Source: Hysterangium stoloniferum
Taxonomy: Eukaryota; Basidiomycota; Agaricomycetes; Hysterangiales; Hysterangiaceae
Length of the DNA stretch: 64,000 bases
Direction of reading: 5' to 3'
Assembly (NCBI GenBank): GCA_015178975.1
Contig: WHVD01000134.1
Coordinates: 1 to 64,000, forward strand
In this document: positions 33,732 to 44,696 of the stretch, piece by piece
Layout of the letters: each line of letters opens with the position of its first letter
Numbering within the stretch: position 1 is the stretch's first letter
Notes under the pieces: generated by a model
Told to the model about the DNA's origin: nothing
The model's input: the letters and a program-made list of their open reading frames with translations, nothing else
Database searches by the model: none
Position numbers and translations under genes: made by a program

Positions 33732-34720
33732 TCAATCTACATTTATGGGGCTATGTTTTTGCCCAACCTCAGCCATCTCCTCAGGGAGCTCTGCTATCTC
33801 CATGGCAACCCTGTCCTCATCTGAGCCGGACTCCTCAGAACTCCTGTTGTGTGCTTCCTTATACACATAACTGCCATACTCTGCCAGGAACTTCCAAAAC
33901 TCCTCACAGAGCCTCTGGAGTTCCTTTGCCACCACTATCTGCACCCAGTTGCTCTTTTCAAGCAACTCATTCTGGGCCTCTATGCCCTCAGCTATCTGCC
34001 CCAGAACCTCGTCCAAACCCATGGCCCTGTCTGACCCACCCACTTCCCACACCACGGACCCAGTGGGCTTGTGGACAAGTGAGCACCTCGCTTTGAGGTG
34101 TGCACATTACCAGCAACCCAGTCCCTGCCCAGACTTCTGATGGCAGTCAGTGTTCTGGTCATTACAACTGGAACACCGTGGATCGTTCTTTGCTTGAAGG
34201 CAGACTGGAGCCACTTTCCTTGCTTTCTGTTGATGTGGTTAGTCCCCAGAATATCCTGCAGAACTGAGACTTACCTTCTGGGGCTCTCCAACTTGCCTCA
34301 GACTCTGACTCGACCTCTACCGCTTTGCGCTAAAAGGCAGAGTTAGTAAAGTCAACTTTGAGGGATCACCTGGACTTACCTTTCCCATGGCTACCATGGC
34401 CTTCTTGGCATGCTCTGTGGCAGCCCACACAGCCTCCTCCTCATCCCTCTTCCTCTGCTCCTTGGCCTCTTTCTCCATGGCCAGTGCTGCCTGGTACTCC
34501 CTGTCCAACTCCTCCTCAGCCTCCCTCGCCTTTCTCTCCGCCTCCTCTCATTGTCGGCGCTGCTCCTCCCACTGTGCCAGGATTTGGGCCGTGGTGAGCA
34601 CAGCCTGATATGGAGTGCCTGTGGAGGACCCAGCTGTTGACACTGGTCTGCACGGTGTTGGCTTTGACCCATTAGATGATGGGGGTAATAAAGAAGAAAA
34701 AATGAAAAAATTTTCAATTT
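33732..34720 (-). pseudogene. Antisense gene inside element 2: coiled-coil protein with Zn2Cys6-spaced cysteine cluster
   Basis: Read opposite to gag-pol, between the chromodomain and the polypurine tract. Exon 1 (about 34690-34381) encodes a long Glu/Lys/Arg-rich coiled coil (EAERKAREAEEELDREYQAA, then MEKEAKEQRKRDEEEA). A GTAAGT donor at 34379 and a CTTTTAG acceptor follow. Exon 2 is an acidic stretch (VEVESESEASWRAPE). Exon 3 carries RCSSCNDQNTDC and GCW-stop-CAHLKARC, that is C-X2-C-X6-C-X9-C-X2-C-X6-C, the spacing of a Zn2Cys6 binuclear cluster (34083-34175). A clean 107-codon C-terminus follows, with a second helical region and an acidic tail, ending at 33732. Three in-frame stops (34548-34550, 34239-34241, 34107-34109) fit C-to-T decay of CGA or CAA codons. 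The second intron would be only 19 nt, so it is probably eroded. Function is unknown; a nucleic-acid-binding or silencing-modulating role is a guess. Confidence 0.6.
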
Positions 34721-35128
34721 TTTATATAGGCTTGTCGCCTCTGAACCTTACCTTCCAGATCACATGATGCTTTGACACATATGTGTAACCAATATGACTT
34801 TCTGACACATGCACATAGCCAACAAAACCTTATCGAGTTCTAGAGCCTCTTTGGGACTTTGGCATAAAGGGAGGGTACTGTTATGACCAGAAATCCCACT
34901 GGACTCCAGGCACTAACTTATATGCACCCGCACCCTACATGCACCAATTATCAGTTTATTAGAATACCTGCTGGACTCTGTACATCAGACCTGTCCACAC
35001 TTGACCTTCGTTACTCCATGTATCAGTTACTGGAATACCCACCAGACTCTGCTCCTGTCTATCTCCGACCCTGTCCCACACACCAGTCACCAGAGTCCAT
35101 TCAGAAAACCTGACAGCTCTTTAACTGA

Positions 35129-35400
35129 GCCCCGTTCCTGTTATGGTTTTATGACCTGTCACAGTTTGGACTCCACTCCCACCCCATTCCCATTATGGTT
35201 TTATGACCTGTCACAATTTGGACTCCACTCCCACCCCGTTCCCGTTATGGTTTTATGACCTGTCACAATTCAAACTCCACTCCCACCCCATTGCCATTAT
35301 AGTTTTATGACCTGTCATAATTTGGACTCCGCTCCCACCCTGTTCCTGTTATGGTTTTATGACCTGTCACAATTCAGACTCCATTCTGCTCCATTCCATT
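35129..35400 (+). repeat. 52-bp tandem repeat inside the LTR (5 copies)
   Basis: Units containing TTATGGTTTTATGACCTGTC start at 35141, 35193, 35245, 35297 and 35349. The 5' LTR of the same element, and the LTRs of elements 1 and 3, have only about two units. The expansion therefore arose after insertion or in this lineage. Confidence 0.85.
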
Positions 35401-35614
35401 CCTAACACCAAGTTTGGTGTTTACTTATCCCATTTCATGTTTGCTAGTTAGTTTTCATTATTACTGGATTTGGTATGTTATACATTCCACAATCTATATA
35501 GTTTGGCAGATGTTGTACATACAATCCAGTCAGAAAATCACAGCTTAGATTCCCCCCAGTAATCTCAAGTATATTTTCCACTCTAAATCTCCTCTTTGAA
35601 ACACACTGCTTTAC

Positions 35615-35923
35615 TGTTGGATCAACAAGCATGGAATAGTCCGCGATGACCGTATTTGGCTATACGGCTACATGGTCATACGGTCATGCAAAGGCCGCAA
35701 TATGGCCTTACAGTGATATAAACATTGGTAACAATAGTCATTTCGTACCCTTGTCTTGATATCATATATTTGTAAGATGTTTCTGATATATTATATGGAT
35801 ATTTCTCTTGGCTACTAGATAGTTTAAATACAAGACAATTTAGTTAGTATCACCTCAGCTATTTGGCATACTGCACGCAAATACTGAGTATTAATTGTTG
35901 TATCTAGACTCTTAACGCTAATA
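35615..35923 (+). repeat. Copia-like solo LTR (309 bp) with 5-bp target duplication
   Basis: Starts TGTTGGATCAACAAG and ends AACGCTAATA. TTTAC is duplicated at 35610-35614 and 35924-35928. The uninterrupted host order is visible in the LTR of element 3 (about 58950). The TG...TA ends are unusual and may reflect mutation of a CA end. Confidence 0.75.
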
Positions 35924-36226
35924 TTTACCTCGTTGGAGCCCATGGGCTCTGACTCTCCTATTGCTTGACCTCTGACCTACATACAGTATCATCACTCAAC
36001 CTCCCTGACTAGTCTACAACTCCACGGCTTTCCCACCATCGACCTCCCCGACTCCCGACCTACATATCACCCATCCCCAGACTCCCTGGGATTCCCGTCC
36101 ACCCATCTGAAATTGGACAAGACAATCTCGCGAGGATGCAGCCTATAAGCTGAAGCCAAGTCCTACTGGCTTTCCCGCAGGTTTCTCTGGAAACCCTCTG
36201 ATAAGCTCTGTGAATGACTCTTAACA

Positions 36227-36640
36227 TGTACTAGGTACATACAATCAGTCCATTATAGCCTAATACGAGACTGAGATATATACTAGAGTTGCATTTTTCA
36301 ACAGAAAACACTATTCCAAGCCAAATATGTAGTGTTTAAGGATATTATTATTGATCCATGAGTAAGTATTCAGCAAGGTTCCAAAGGGAGACTGACTTAT
36401 GTTTTTTAGGTTCGGTGAATTTACAAAAGTATATAGTATATATAATTCTGAATAATGTAAAATTTAATCACTTTAACATAAATTTCTGAATGAATCAATG
36501 GGAAGCTGGAATGTACAGAAGTGGTCACAGAAGGTAATACAAACTGCTGATGTAGTGTTTAAAGACATTATGATTGATAGTATTCTTTTAAAAATTGTGC
36601 AAAGTAAAGTTGTGGGGTGGTAGCATGGGGGCTTCCCCCC
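36227..36640. other. AT-rich non-coding interval
   Basis: No ORF of interest. It lies where the secreted-protein gene would be expected beside the BTB gene and contains none of its exons. Confidence 0.3.
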
Positions 36641-36897
36641 CACGGTCACAGCCTTGTAGGTGCATTGAAGGACACTAGTCGGACGATAACACACCACATT
36701 ACATAATTAAGTTGGGCATCTCAATCATGAGATTCTTCCTTTGTTCCAGATCCTGATGATTTTGATCCCATACGTTACTTGATAATTATCCGAGAAGCAC
36801 ACTAATTAAACATGTGATAGTGACGGGGCAAATGGGAGAACATTTCAATCCCTGGAGCAGGGACACGCGCGTTCCATAACAAGCTCAGGAGTTGTTC

Positions 36898-38136
36898 ATG
36901 ATGCCAGCGAAACCTTATGACTTCACTGGCGAGGAATGCCAACCCGAATGGGTGCAGTCAAATACCCCTAATGAAACTGTCAGCGAGCAGATGCCTTCAG
37001 AGATCCTTGTTCACGATCGAGATTACTACATTGAGGACGGCAGTGTTGTGTTTCTGGTAGATGGTGTCCTGTTCAAAGTGTGTGGTCATCGATGACAGGA
37101 TATTGCAGTCTAATGTTTTATCTGTAGGTACACAAGAGTAGATTGACAAGGGATTCATCTACATTCGAGACGCTGTTCGATCTGCCTAATACCGATGAAG
37201 GACAACCCGAAGGAGGTGGTGATGCTGACCCTGTTGTCTTACAAGGTGATACACCGCAACAGTTCCGAAGTCTCCTATGGGCACTGTACGCATTGTACGC
37301 CGCCAAATAGATTATCACGTTCGATCATAGCTCATCCTGATTTCAGACCTCACGACATAATCGACTCCAGTACCCCCAATTCAAACGGAGACTGGCGTAA
37401 TTTCGACAGATTTTGCGATCTCTCCCTCATGGCCCATAAATACGGCTTTAAAGGTCTGGAAACATGGGCCCTCAGTATGATTCTTCGATGGCTCCCCTTT
37501 TTGCGATGTAAATCGGCCCATGTCTTCCCAATCGATGAGCCAAGCATGCCCATCCGTGAACGTCTCCGCCGTGTTCTCGGGCTTGCTGCTCTATGCGATG
37601 ATCAAAAACTTTACGCCGCCATCATACTGCGCCTCCAGGACGAACTTGCGCGTCCAAACCCGGACTTGCCCTGGTTTATCATCCTAGGAGAAAAATTCCA
37701 AGTGCACACTCTCGTGGGTACTGCTTACTATGCGCTCATGCTACAAGGTCGTTCCAGGTGGATTGCCCTTGCGCAAGAAGGTAGACTGACACACCAACAC
37801 CTTGGAAGGCTACACAGCGGGCATTATCTGCTTGTAGAACAGTGGAAACGATACCAAGATACTCCGCCGATGATTCCAAAATGCAGGCGTGATGGGTATA
37901 ATTGTCTGCGGAGATGGGAGACTTGTTGGATGGATGTTACAAAAGAGAAGCTTATTCTGAGTAGTTTCCCAGCGGATGTGTTGGCTAAGTTGGAGCTCGT
38001 GCTGAGGTTGGTGCCCAACCTTTCTGGGATTCAGGAGATGCACAAGGGGTGTGGGACTCAAGCTTTGTACGCAGTCAAATTGCGTTTAAACGAGGCGAGG
38101 GAGGGTCTATCGTCGATTTTTATTGATATCCCCTAG
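36898..38136 (+). CDS. BTB/POZ domain protein, intact copy A (378 aa, 3 exons)
   Basis: Exons 36898-37077, 37128-37294 and 37347-38136. They total 1137 nt, the phases agree and the introns are 50 and 52 nt with GT-AG ends. The BTB fold starts at about residue 40: YYIEDGSVVFLVDGVLFKVH, then KSRLTRDSSTFETLFDLP, the Gly/Asp insert, and QFRSLLWALYALPHD, followed by an all-helical C-terminal half (LMAHKYGFKGLETWAL, ALCDDQKLYAAIILRLQDEL, LGRLHSGHYLLVEQWKRY). This is the usual layout of the expanded agaricomycete BTB family. BTB domains dimerise and often serve as adaptors for cullin-3 ubiquitin ligases; substrate and role here are unknown. The start chosen is the first of two adjacent ATGs. It is convergent with an eIF3i fragment. 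Confidence 0.85.
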
Positions 38137-38233
38137 GCAACCCTGAGAACAGGGGCAAGGTCCAAACCTGTTGCAAATGCACAGTTACATTACGTTAATT
38201 CGTAAAAAAATAACATGGTGATTTAAACCCCAT

Positions 38234-38700
38234 CTAGTCATCCGGTTCTAAGTCTCCGTACAACTTGGTTTTAAAGTAGCTCTCGTCGAAATGATGTACC
38301 CGCACGAACCCATCCTCACCACCCGAGGCGTAGCTCTTGCCTGACGGATGAACAGCAATACAACATGAAACAACGTTACAAGTGTTGGACAACCACTAAT
38401 GAGAGAAAATGCACGTATTGATTGGCCTGAAATGCCCCTTTACCTCCTCTTCGAAGATCTTATGCCAAAAACGGGTCTCAAACTTGCCCTGCCGTAACGA
38501 AGTTGTGGTGACACTCATGGCTTCTCGACCACTGCCAAGCAGGATCTGCAAGAATGAATGAGTAAGAGAGCGATACCGAGTATACACGAAAGCCACTAAC
38601 AAACGGTCGGATAGGCGCAATCGATGCACTGTTCAAAGGCGTTTCGGTAGGGTAGGTTTTAATGACATCCAACGTCCGTGTGTTATGTAACTGAAAATCC
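38234..38700 (-). pseudogene. eIF3i 3' fragment (exons 4-6)
   Basis: Near-identical to 42964-43435 of the complete gene, including the stop, two introns and the [13 protein letters not shown] segment. It differs by an in-frame 9-nt deletion in exon 5. Homology stops at about 38700 where retroelement sequence begins, so the 5' half is missing. Its position downstream of BTB copy A mirrors the complete arrangement at 41631-44277. Confidence 0.9.
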
Positions 38701-38719
38701 AAACCAACTAGAGCCCTCC

Positions 38720-41210
38720 TCCTCTTTTTAGCTTAGATCTTAACATATGGACCATTTCAGACATCACCTTTGGGGCCTAGTACCCAATCAAGTTCAGACA
38801 TTTTTCAACTGATTCAAGACCTTTCCTTTCCACAAAGAGATCCAACATGTTTCTCAATAAACAGCATTATCAACTCCAATGATTTCCCAATAGAGTGGGG
38901 CACCTTTGCAGAGGCAGCAGCATTCATTTTATCATTACCAGAAAGTTATATAGCAGCCACATTCAACATCTCAGTGGTATACAGGGTGATGCACATAGAC
39001 TGGACCAGCAAAAAACCTCTTGTATATACTGGAATGGGTTGGTCTACATTGACCAGGCAGTGATGGTAGGGCTAGCACCAAGTGCAGGAGTGTTTGGTAG
39101 CATAGTGGACATGCTGCTGGCCTTGTACAGGACAGTGGTGGACAGAAGAAGATTTCATAGCCTTAATGGCATAGTTCAGAGTACCATGGAGCAGGAGCAA
39201 AGTGAGACCATATTCAATAGTACAGAGTGTGAAGATCCATTCATGGAGTATTTCCTGGACATCATATTGGGTTCTGAACTATCTTCTGGATTAGTATCAA
39301 GATCTGGAATCCACTGGAACCTGATCCTCATCCCTCAAGTACCCTTCACCTTAAATCCCATTCTGGTATTCTGCCCTTGACTAGACACCTCTTGTTATAA
39401 CCCAGAACCCATCAGACTCCACCCTTCCCTAGTTAGTATCTTCAAGTGTCCTTGGTCATTTCCTAACCCAGACTCTGGCCAGACACCCCACATTTGTTCT
39501 AGATACTTTGGTCTGTGACCCAACCTTCACCAGATCATCCTTGTCAACCCTTCTCTATGCCAATGTTCTGACTTGCCTGGAATCCGTGGCTTTCCCAGAA
39601 ATACACACACTTAGCCATTATAGTGTTAGAATCCATTTCTAGATAGTATCAGATATCCATAGATATTCTGACTCACTTCCTTTGTTCCACATTTGGTAAC
39701 TGACTGGTTGACAGATGCTCATTCGTTTGTTTATTGTTCTTGCACTCATTCCCTGATCTGTCCCTATCCTTTCATCCTCGTTTATCTGACTTGCTATTGT
39801 ATACTTAGTTTGGAAACAGTTCCAAATAGGTTTTATTATACTCCTAGATATGTAGTACAATTATTGGAACAATTATATAGTCTTCCATTGTCATGTATTT
39901 ACACTCTAGCTTTAATCTCAAATTAGTTTGTATCTCAACTTGGTGTCTTATCCCTTCCGTCTCTGTAAACACTCCAGATATATCTGTCCTCCAAAATATG
40001 GACACCCGAGTCAGTGCATGAGGGTGCAGCACATAAGCAGAAGCCAAGTCCATCTGTACTCTGGGAATATTCCATAGGCTTCATATGGAACTTAGAGACC
40101 AAAACAATAACAGTGCCAGCAGAGAAACTGGAGATTGACTCAAAACTGAGTGAAAGATAGACAGTAGATGATGAACAACCCTCAGTGAGTGATGCAGCAA
40201 AGCTGCATGGGAAGCCAGTACATGTCTCATCCATTTTTCCATGGATAAGACCATTTCTTTACTCCATAGAACGGGAGGTGATGCCAGTACATCATTTGGA
40301 TGAGGCATATTAATGGATGATTGATAGGCTGCTTGGAAATGGGCATCCCACTTCAAACCTCAGAAGCTAGCTTGCATAAATTTCACATCTTCCATGACAT
40401 TTTCTGTGGCAGAGTCAGAGAGGCTGCCAGCATCCTTCTCAGTGTTGCACTCCTTTGGACTGTGTGATCAGGGTATCATCCAAGTCATATTTTGACACCA
40501 AAAAGCATCTAAAGTGAAAGGACATCCTGATTAGTCAAGACAATGGTGGTAAACATTATGCACATTTGGACTTACAGTCAGCAAAGACTGCCAAAGCTGG
40601 AGAAACTCAATCAGTATTTTTAACAGACCAGCAAGGGGATTGAAGCTCCAATTAATTTAGCAAGAGTAGCCTTGGTTGGGCCACAAGAGTAGTCCTGGCC
40701 AGGCCCAACAATCTACTGTTTTACTGGCAAGACAGTAATGGCAAGATCAGACCAATAGTCAAGAAGGCAGCACTCAAGCAGATAAACACAAACCTTAGAG
40801 CAGGGGGTTAGGGAAACAGCCTTGGCCACTCATTCCACATCAACAGTGCTTCCTTTGTCTTAGTGCAAGGAATAGATCCCAAGATAGTACAATTAGCAGG
40901 CAGATGGAGATCCTAAGCATATGAGGCATACATTAAGGCCGTTGAACAGATTGCATCATGGCATGTAGGGAACCTTTCAGTCAGAAGAGTAGCTGCCTAG
41001 GGTTGGGTAGGTGGTGTAGTCTCACTGCAGCTTGGTGGGTGAGCAGTGAGTCTTCCCACACATACACAGAGAGCTGACACTCTCCCTCTACCCAACCATA
41101 CAGCTCCTCACACAGAGAGTCTGCATTAGATGAAGCTGGATAGAGAGGAGTGCCACACAACCCCTAGCTTGCAGGGAGTAGTTCAACACTCAACATCCAG
41201 CCCAGCATAA
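38720..41210 (+). mobile_element. Tyrosine-recombinase retroelement (DIRS/Ngaro-like) relic
   Basis: Three plus-strand coding relics lie in the expected order. RT (about 38870-39160) shows SNDFPIEWGTFAEAAAF, AATFNISVVYR (motif A, catalytic Asp read as Asn) and WNGLVYIDQAVMVGL with SAGVFGS. The RT thumb / RNase H region (about 40110-40330) shows KLHGKPVHVSSIFPWIRPFL. The recombinase (about 40600-40980) shows GHSFHINSASFVLVQG, then PKIVQLAGRWRS and YEAYIKAVEQIASWHV. A separate LTR-like block interrupts it at about 39393-40080. Many stops are present. The call rests on motif memory of the group. Confidence 0.75.
39393..40080 (+). repeat. LTR-like insertion in the retroelement
   Basis: Begins TGTTATAACCCAG and carries the recurrent LTR core at 40020-40051, which in other LTRs lies 50-95 bp before the 3' end. 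It separates the RT from the thumb/RNase H part of the tyrosine-recombinase element. The exact 3' end is not clear. Confidence 0.55.
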
Positions 41211-41517
41211 GAACTCTCACACCTTTGTTCTCTTACGACTGCTCCGTCAATCCACAGTCTTTAAAATTTTGCTCACTGACATCTCATCATACTTTTAAAG
41301 CTTATCTTTACCCACCCACCCTTACCCTCAGTTTGAGGACTAGTAATTTAACAGTAATTAGTCTCAGAATTAATAAAAACAAACCAAAATTGTGGAACAG
41401 TAAAGTGAGAGTTGCGCCCTCCCGAGCGGCGAGTCTTCCCACGCATACGCGGAGAGCTGATGCTCTCCGCTCTACCCAACCATACAGCTCCTCACACGAA
41501 GATTCCGCATTAGACGA
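41042..41517 (+). repeat. Direct repeats of about 93 bp (41042-41133 and 41425-41517)
   Basis: Both contain GAGTCTTCCCAC, a CTCTACCCAACCATACAG segment and GCTCCTCACAC. The first copy has CA/TG where the second has CG at many positions. The first follows the recombinase relic and the second lies just upstream of BTB copy B. They may be terminal or split direct repeats of the tyrosine-recombinase element, or a host duplication. Confidence 0.6.
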
Positions 41518-41630
41518 CTGGGCCTCGACTGACCCCAGAAAATTCTCAGGCTACGCTGTATGTCCAGAAGAGGCATTTCAATCCCTGGAGCACGGACACG
41601 CGCGTTCCATAACAAACTCAGGAGTTGTTC

Positions 41631-42866
41631 ATGATGCCAGCGAAACCTGACGACTTCACTGGCGAGGAATGCCAATCCGAACGGGTGCAGTCAAATACCC
41701 CTAATGAAACTGTCGGCGAGCAGATGCCTTCAGAGATTCTTGTTCACGATCCAGATTACTACATTGAGGACGGCAGTGTTGTGTTTCTGGTAGATGGTGT
41801 CCTGTTCAAGGTGTGTGGCCATCGACGACAGGATATTGCAGTCTGATGTTTTGTCTGTAGGTACACAAGAGTAGATTGACAAGGGATTCATCTACATTCG
41901 AGACGCTGTTCGATCTGCCTAATACCGATCAAGGACAACAACCCGAAGGTGGTGATGCTGACCCTGTTGTCTTACAAGGTGATACACCGCAACAGTTCCG
42001 AAGTCTCCTATGGGCACTGTACGCACTGTACGCCGCCAAATAGATTATCACGTTCGATCACAGTTCATCCTGATTTCAGACCTCACGACATAATCGACTC
42101 CAGTACCCCCAATTCAAACGGAGACTGGCGTAATTTCGACAGATTTTGCGATCTCTCCCTCATGGCCCATAAATACGGCTTTGAAAGTCTAGAAAGATGG
42201 GCCCTCAGTATAATTCTTCGATGGCTCCCTTTTTTGCAATGTAAATCGGAGGGTGTCTTCGCAATCGATGTGAGCATGCCCATCCTCGAACGTCTCCGCC
42301 GTGGTCTCGCGCTTGCTGTTCTATGCGATGATCAAAAACTTCACGCCGCCATCATACTGCGCCTCCAGGACGAACTCACGCGCCCAAACCCGGACTTGCC
42401 TTGGTTTATCATCCTAGCAGAAGAATTTCAACTCCACACTCTCGCGGGTACTGCTTACTATGCGCTCATGCTACAAGGTCGTTCCAGGTGGATTGCTCTT
42501 GCGCAAGAAGGTAGACTGACACACCAACACCTTGGAAGGCTACACAGCGGGTATTATCTGCTTGTAGAACAATAGACACAATACCAAGGTACTCCCCCGA
42601 CGATTCCGAAATGCAGACGTGATGGGTATAATTGTCTGCGGAGATGGGAGACTTGTTGGATGGATGTTACAAAAGAGAAGCTTATTCTGAGTAGTTTCCC
42701 AGCAGATGTATTAGCCAAGTTAGAGCTCGTGCTGAGGTTAGTGCCCAACCTTTCTGGGATTCAGGAGATGCACAAGGAGTGTGGGACTCAAGCTTTGAAC
42801 TCAGTCAAATTGCGTTTAAATGAGGCGAGGGATGGTCTATCGTCGATTTTTGTTGATATCCCCTAG
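41631..42866 (+). pseudogene. BTB/POZ gene copy B, inactivated by one nonsense codon
   Basis: Exons 41631-41810, 41861-42027 and 42080-42866 mirror copy A, with the same splice sites and one in-frame codon deletion (near 42270). A TAG at 42573-42575 replaces the TGG tryptophan codon of copy A (LLVEQW to LLVEQ-stop). This removes about the last 97 residues. Otherwise the reading frame is intact, so the mutation is recent, or a shortened protein is still made. It is convergent with the complete eIF3i gene, with 97 bp between the two stop codons. Confidence 0.88.
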
Positions 42867-42963
42867 GTAACCCTGAGAACAGGGGCAAGGTCCAAACTGG
42901 TTGCAAGTGCACAGTTACATTACGTTAATTTGTAAAAAAATAACATGGTGATTTAAACCCCAT

Positions 42964-44277
42964 CTAGTCATCCGGTTCTAAGTCTCCGTACAACTTGGTT
43001 TTAAAGTAGCTCTCGTCGAAATGATGTACCCGCACGAACCCATCCTCACCACCCGAGGCGTAGCTCTTGCCTGACGGATGAACAGCAATACTACATGAAA
43101 CAACGTTACGAGTGTTGGACAACGACTAATGAGAGAAAACGCACGTATTGATTGGCCCGAAATGCCCCTTTACACGTCCAACTTCCTCTTCGAAGACCTT
43201 ATGCCAAAAACGGGTCTCAAACTTGCCCTGCCGTAACGAAGTTGTGGTGACACTCATGGCTTCTTGACCACCGCCAAGCAGGATCTACAAGAATGAATGA
43301 GTAAGAGAGCGATCCCGAGTATACACGGAAGCCACTAACAAATGGTCGGATAGATGCAATCGATGCACTGTTCAAAGGCGTTTCGGTAGGGTAGGTTTTA
43401 ATGACATCCAACGTCCGTGTGTCATGTAACTGAAAATCCAAACTCCAAAAGTCAACGATCAAGAACTCGGCCGCGTGACACGTAAAACGCACCCGGGCGG
43501 TCTTATCCTTGCTGCTCGTAACAAAATAAGTCCGGTCAGGGTGTAACTGCAAGTCAGTCACTACATCCCTATGTGCGTGCTCGTTGTTGTTCACTTCTTC
43601 GCCCGTCTTCGCGTCCCATAGGGCTACCTTTCCGGACTCATGGCCTGTCAGGATGAGGGATGGATCGTGCGCAAAGGCGACGACGGTGGCTTTTGAACCG
43701 ATGGGATTAAACATGTGCACGGGTTCGGGAGATTCTATGTTTGTGGTGGCGCAAAACGTGAGAACGAGCGTGGAAAGACACATTAGGAGGACGACGCACG
43801 ATCCCGACCATCCCCTTCACGGTTGATGTTAAAGACACGGATAGCGCATTGAAACCCCATCCGCTGCTCCGTTACACAAACGACCTGTGCATCATCCTCG
43901 CTGAATGCAACACGCTTTACAGCCGTAGGGAACTCCCACGTGTACAGGCATTTTCCGGTCGACACCTCCCACAACTTCATGGTATTATCCGCAGACCCCG
44001 ATACCAAAAATCTCGTATCAGCTATGGGGGTAGAACGTCAATCAGGAAAATGCCGCACGTCGCTTGAAAAGAAACCAAGAGAGTTGTAAAACGCACCGTC
44101 AACGTCCACTGTCCACACTGTCCCATTATGCCCATCATATGTACCCAGCCGCTCACCGTTATGGGTATACCAGACATTAATAAGCTGATCTTTCGACACG
44201 CTAAAGAGCAGGTCCCCCTCTGCATTATATTTTATCTGTGTGAGCGATCGCTCATGACCTGCCAAAAGCGACTGCAT
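42964..44277 (-). CDS. TIF34: Translation initiation factor eIF3 subunit i (333 aa, 6 exons)
   Basis: A seven-bladed WD40 propeller subunit of the eIF3 complex, which binds the 40S ribosome in the cytoplasm and supports scanning. Exons: 44277-44097, 44021-43800, 43734-43493, 43429-43340, 43284-43145, 43090-42964; the sum is 1002 nt and all phases agree. The N-terminus [20 protein letters not shown] is typical of eIF3i. So are [51 protein letters not shown] and the C-terminus [18 protein letters not shown]. The length matches the family (about 330-345 aa). It is the only complete copy seen here; fragments are at 27299-27893 and 38234-38700. Housekeeping expression is expected. Confidence 0.95.
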
Positions 44278-44696
44278 TAGCAAGCGTATCCCCCGCAACA
44301 TGCAGCCCGTCCTGATGCACCTTGTAAGAGAATTGGACGCTGTACGGGCGGATTCGTCAAGTCTTTGTGTAAGTAGCATAATGATGAGACTGACCATCGA
44401 GGACTTAAGGGATTGTCCTTTTTTTTTTGCCTGCTAGGCTGTTACAGTGAGGTTTAGATGTCACGGTATGTCACGTCACGGCGGAGCAATTGAATATATA
44501 CCGTGAATTCAAAGGCGATCACTCTTTGTTTCCTAAATAACAAGTAGGACGATGACGGTCATTTGTATTTGTTGAAGGCTCTATACTTTGTTTCAAATTT
44601 CAACTTTTCGATGCCGCATTTCATATGGACCGTGAGCCTTTAGACACCTGAAAGCCTGAGGGACAGGCACACGCATGGGCCTTGCTGCTTTTTTGT

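Larger units (their letters stand above)
28163..36226 (+). mobile_element. Chromovirus element 2, decayed, both LTRs present
   Basis: Order: 5' LTR, primer site, gag, pol with chromodomain, an antisense gene, polypurine tract (AAAGGGAGGGTAC, 34866-34878), 3' LTR. Many stops and frameshifts are C-to-T or G-to-A changes at former CpG sites. A solo LTR of family B replaces about 1.2 kb of pol at 31968-32713. A copia-like solo LTR sits in the 3' LTR. The 5' LTR lacks its first 40 bp or so. Confidence 0.93.
34879..36226 (+). repeat. 3' LTR of element 2, enlarged by repeats and an insertion
   Basis: TGTTATGACCAG at 34879 to CTTAACA at 36226. It contains five tandem 52-bp units, a copia-like solo LTR (35615-35923) and the core motif at 36132-36163. 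The polypurine tract directly precedes it. Confidence 0.9.

Noticed and set aside
33545..34640. Plus-strand ORFs between the chromodomain and the 3' LTR of element 2
   Set aside because: Low-complexity Pro/Ser/Leu shadows of the antisense gene. Only the minus strand shows a domain-like pattern and splice signals.
41949..42575. A separate 208-codon BTB gene starting inside copy B
   Set aside because: It begins in a shadow frame of exon 2. The true gene starts at 41631, and the apparent end is the nonsense codon.
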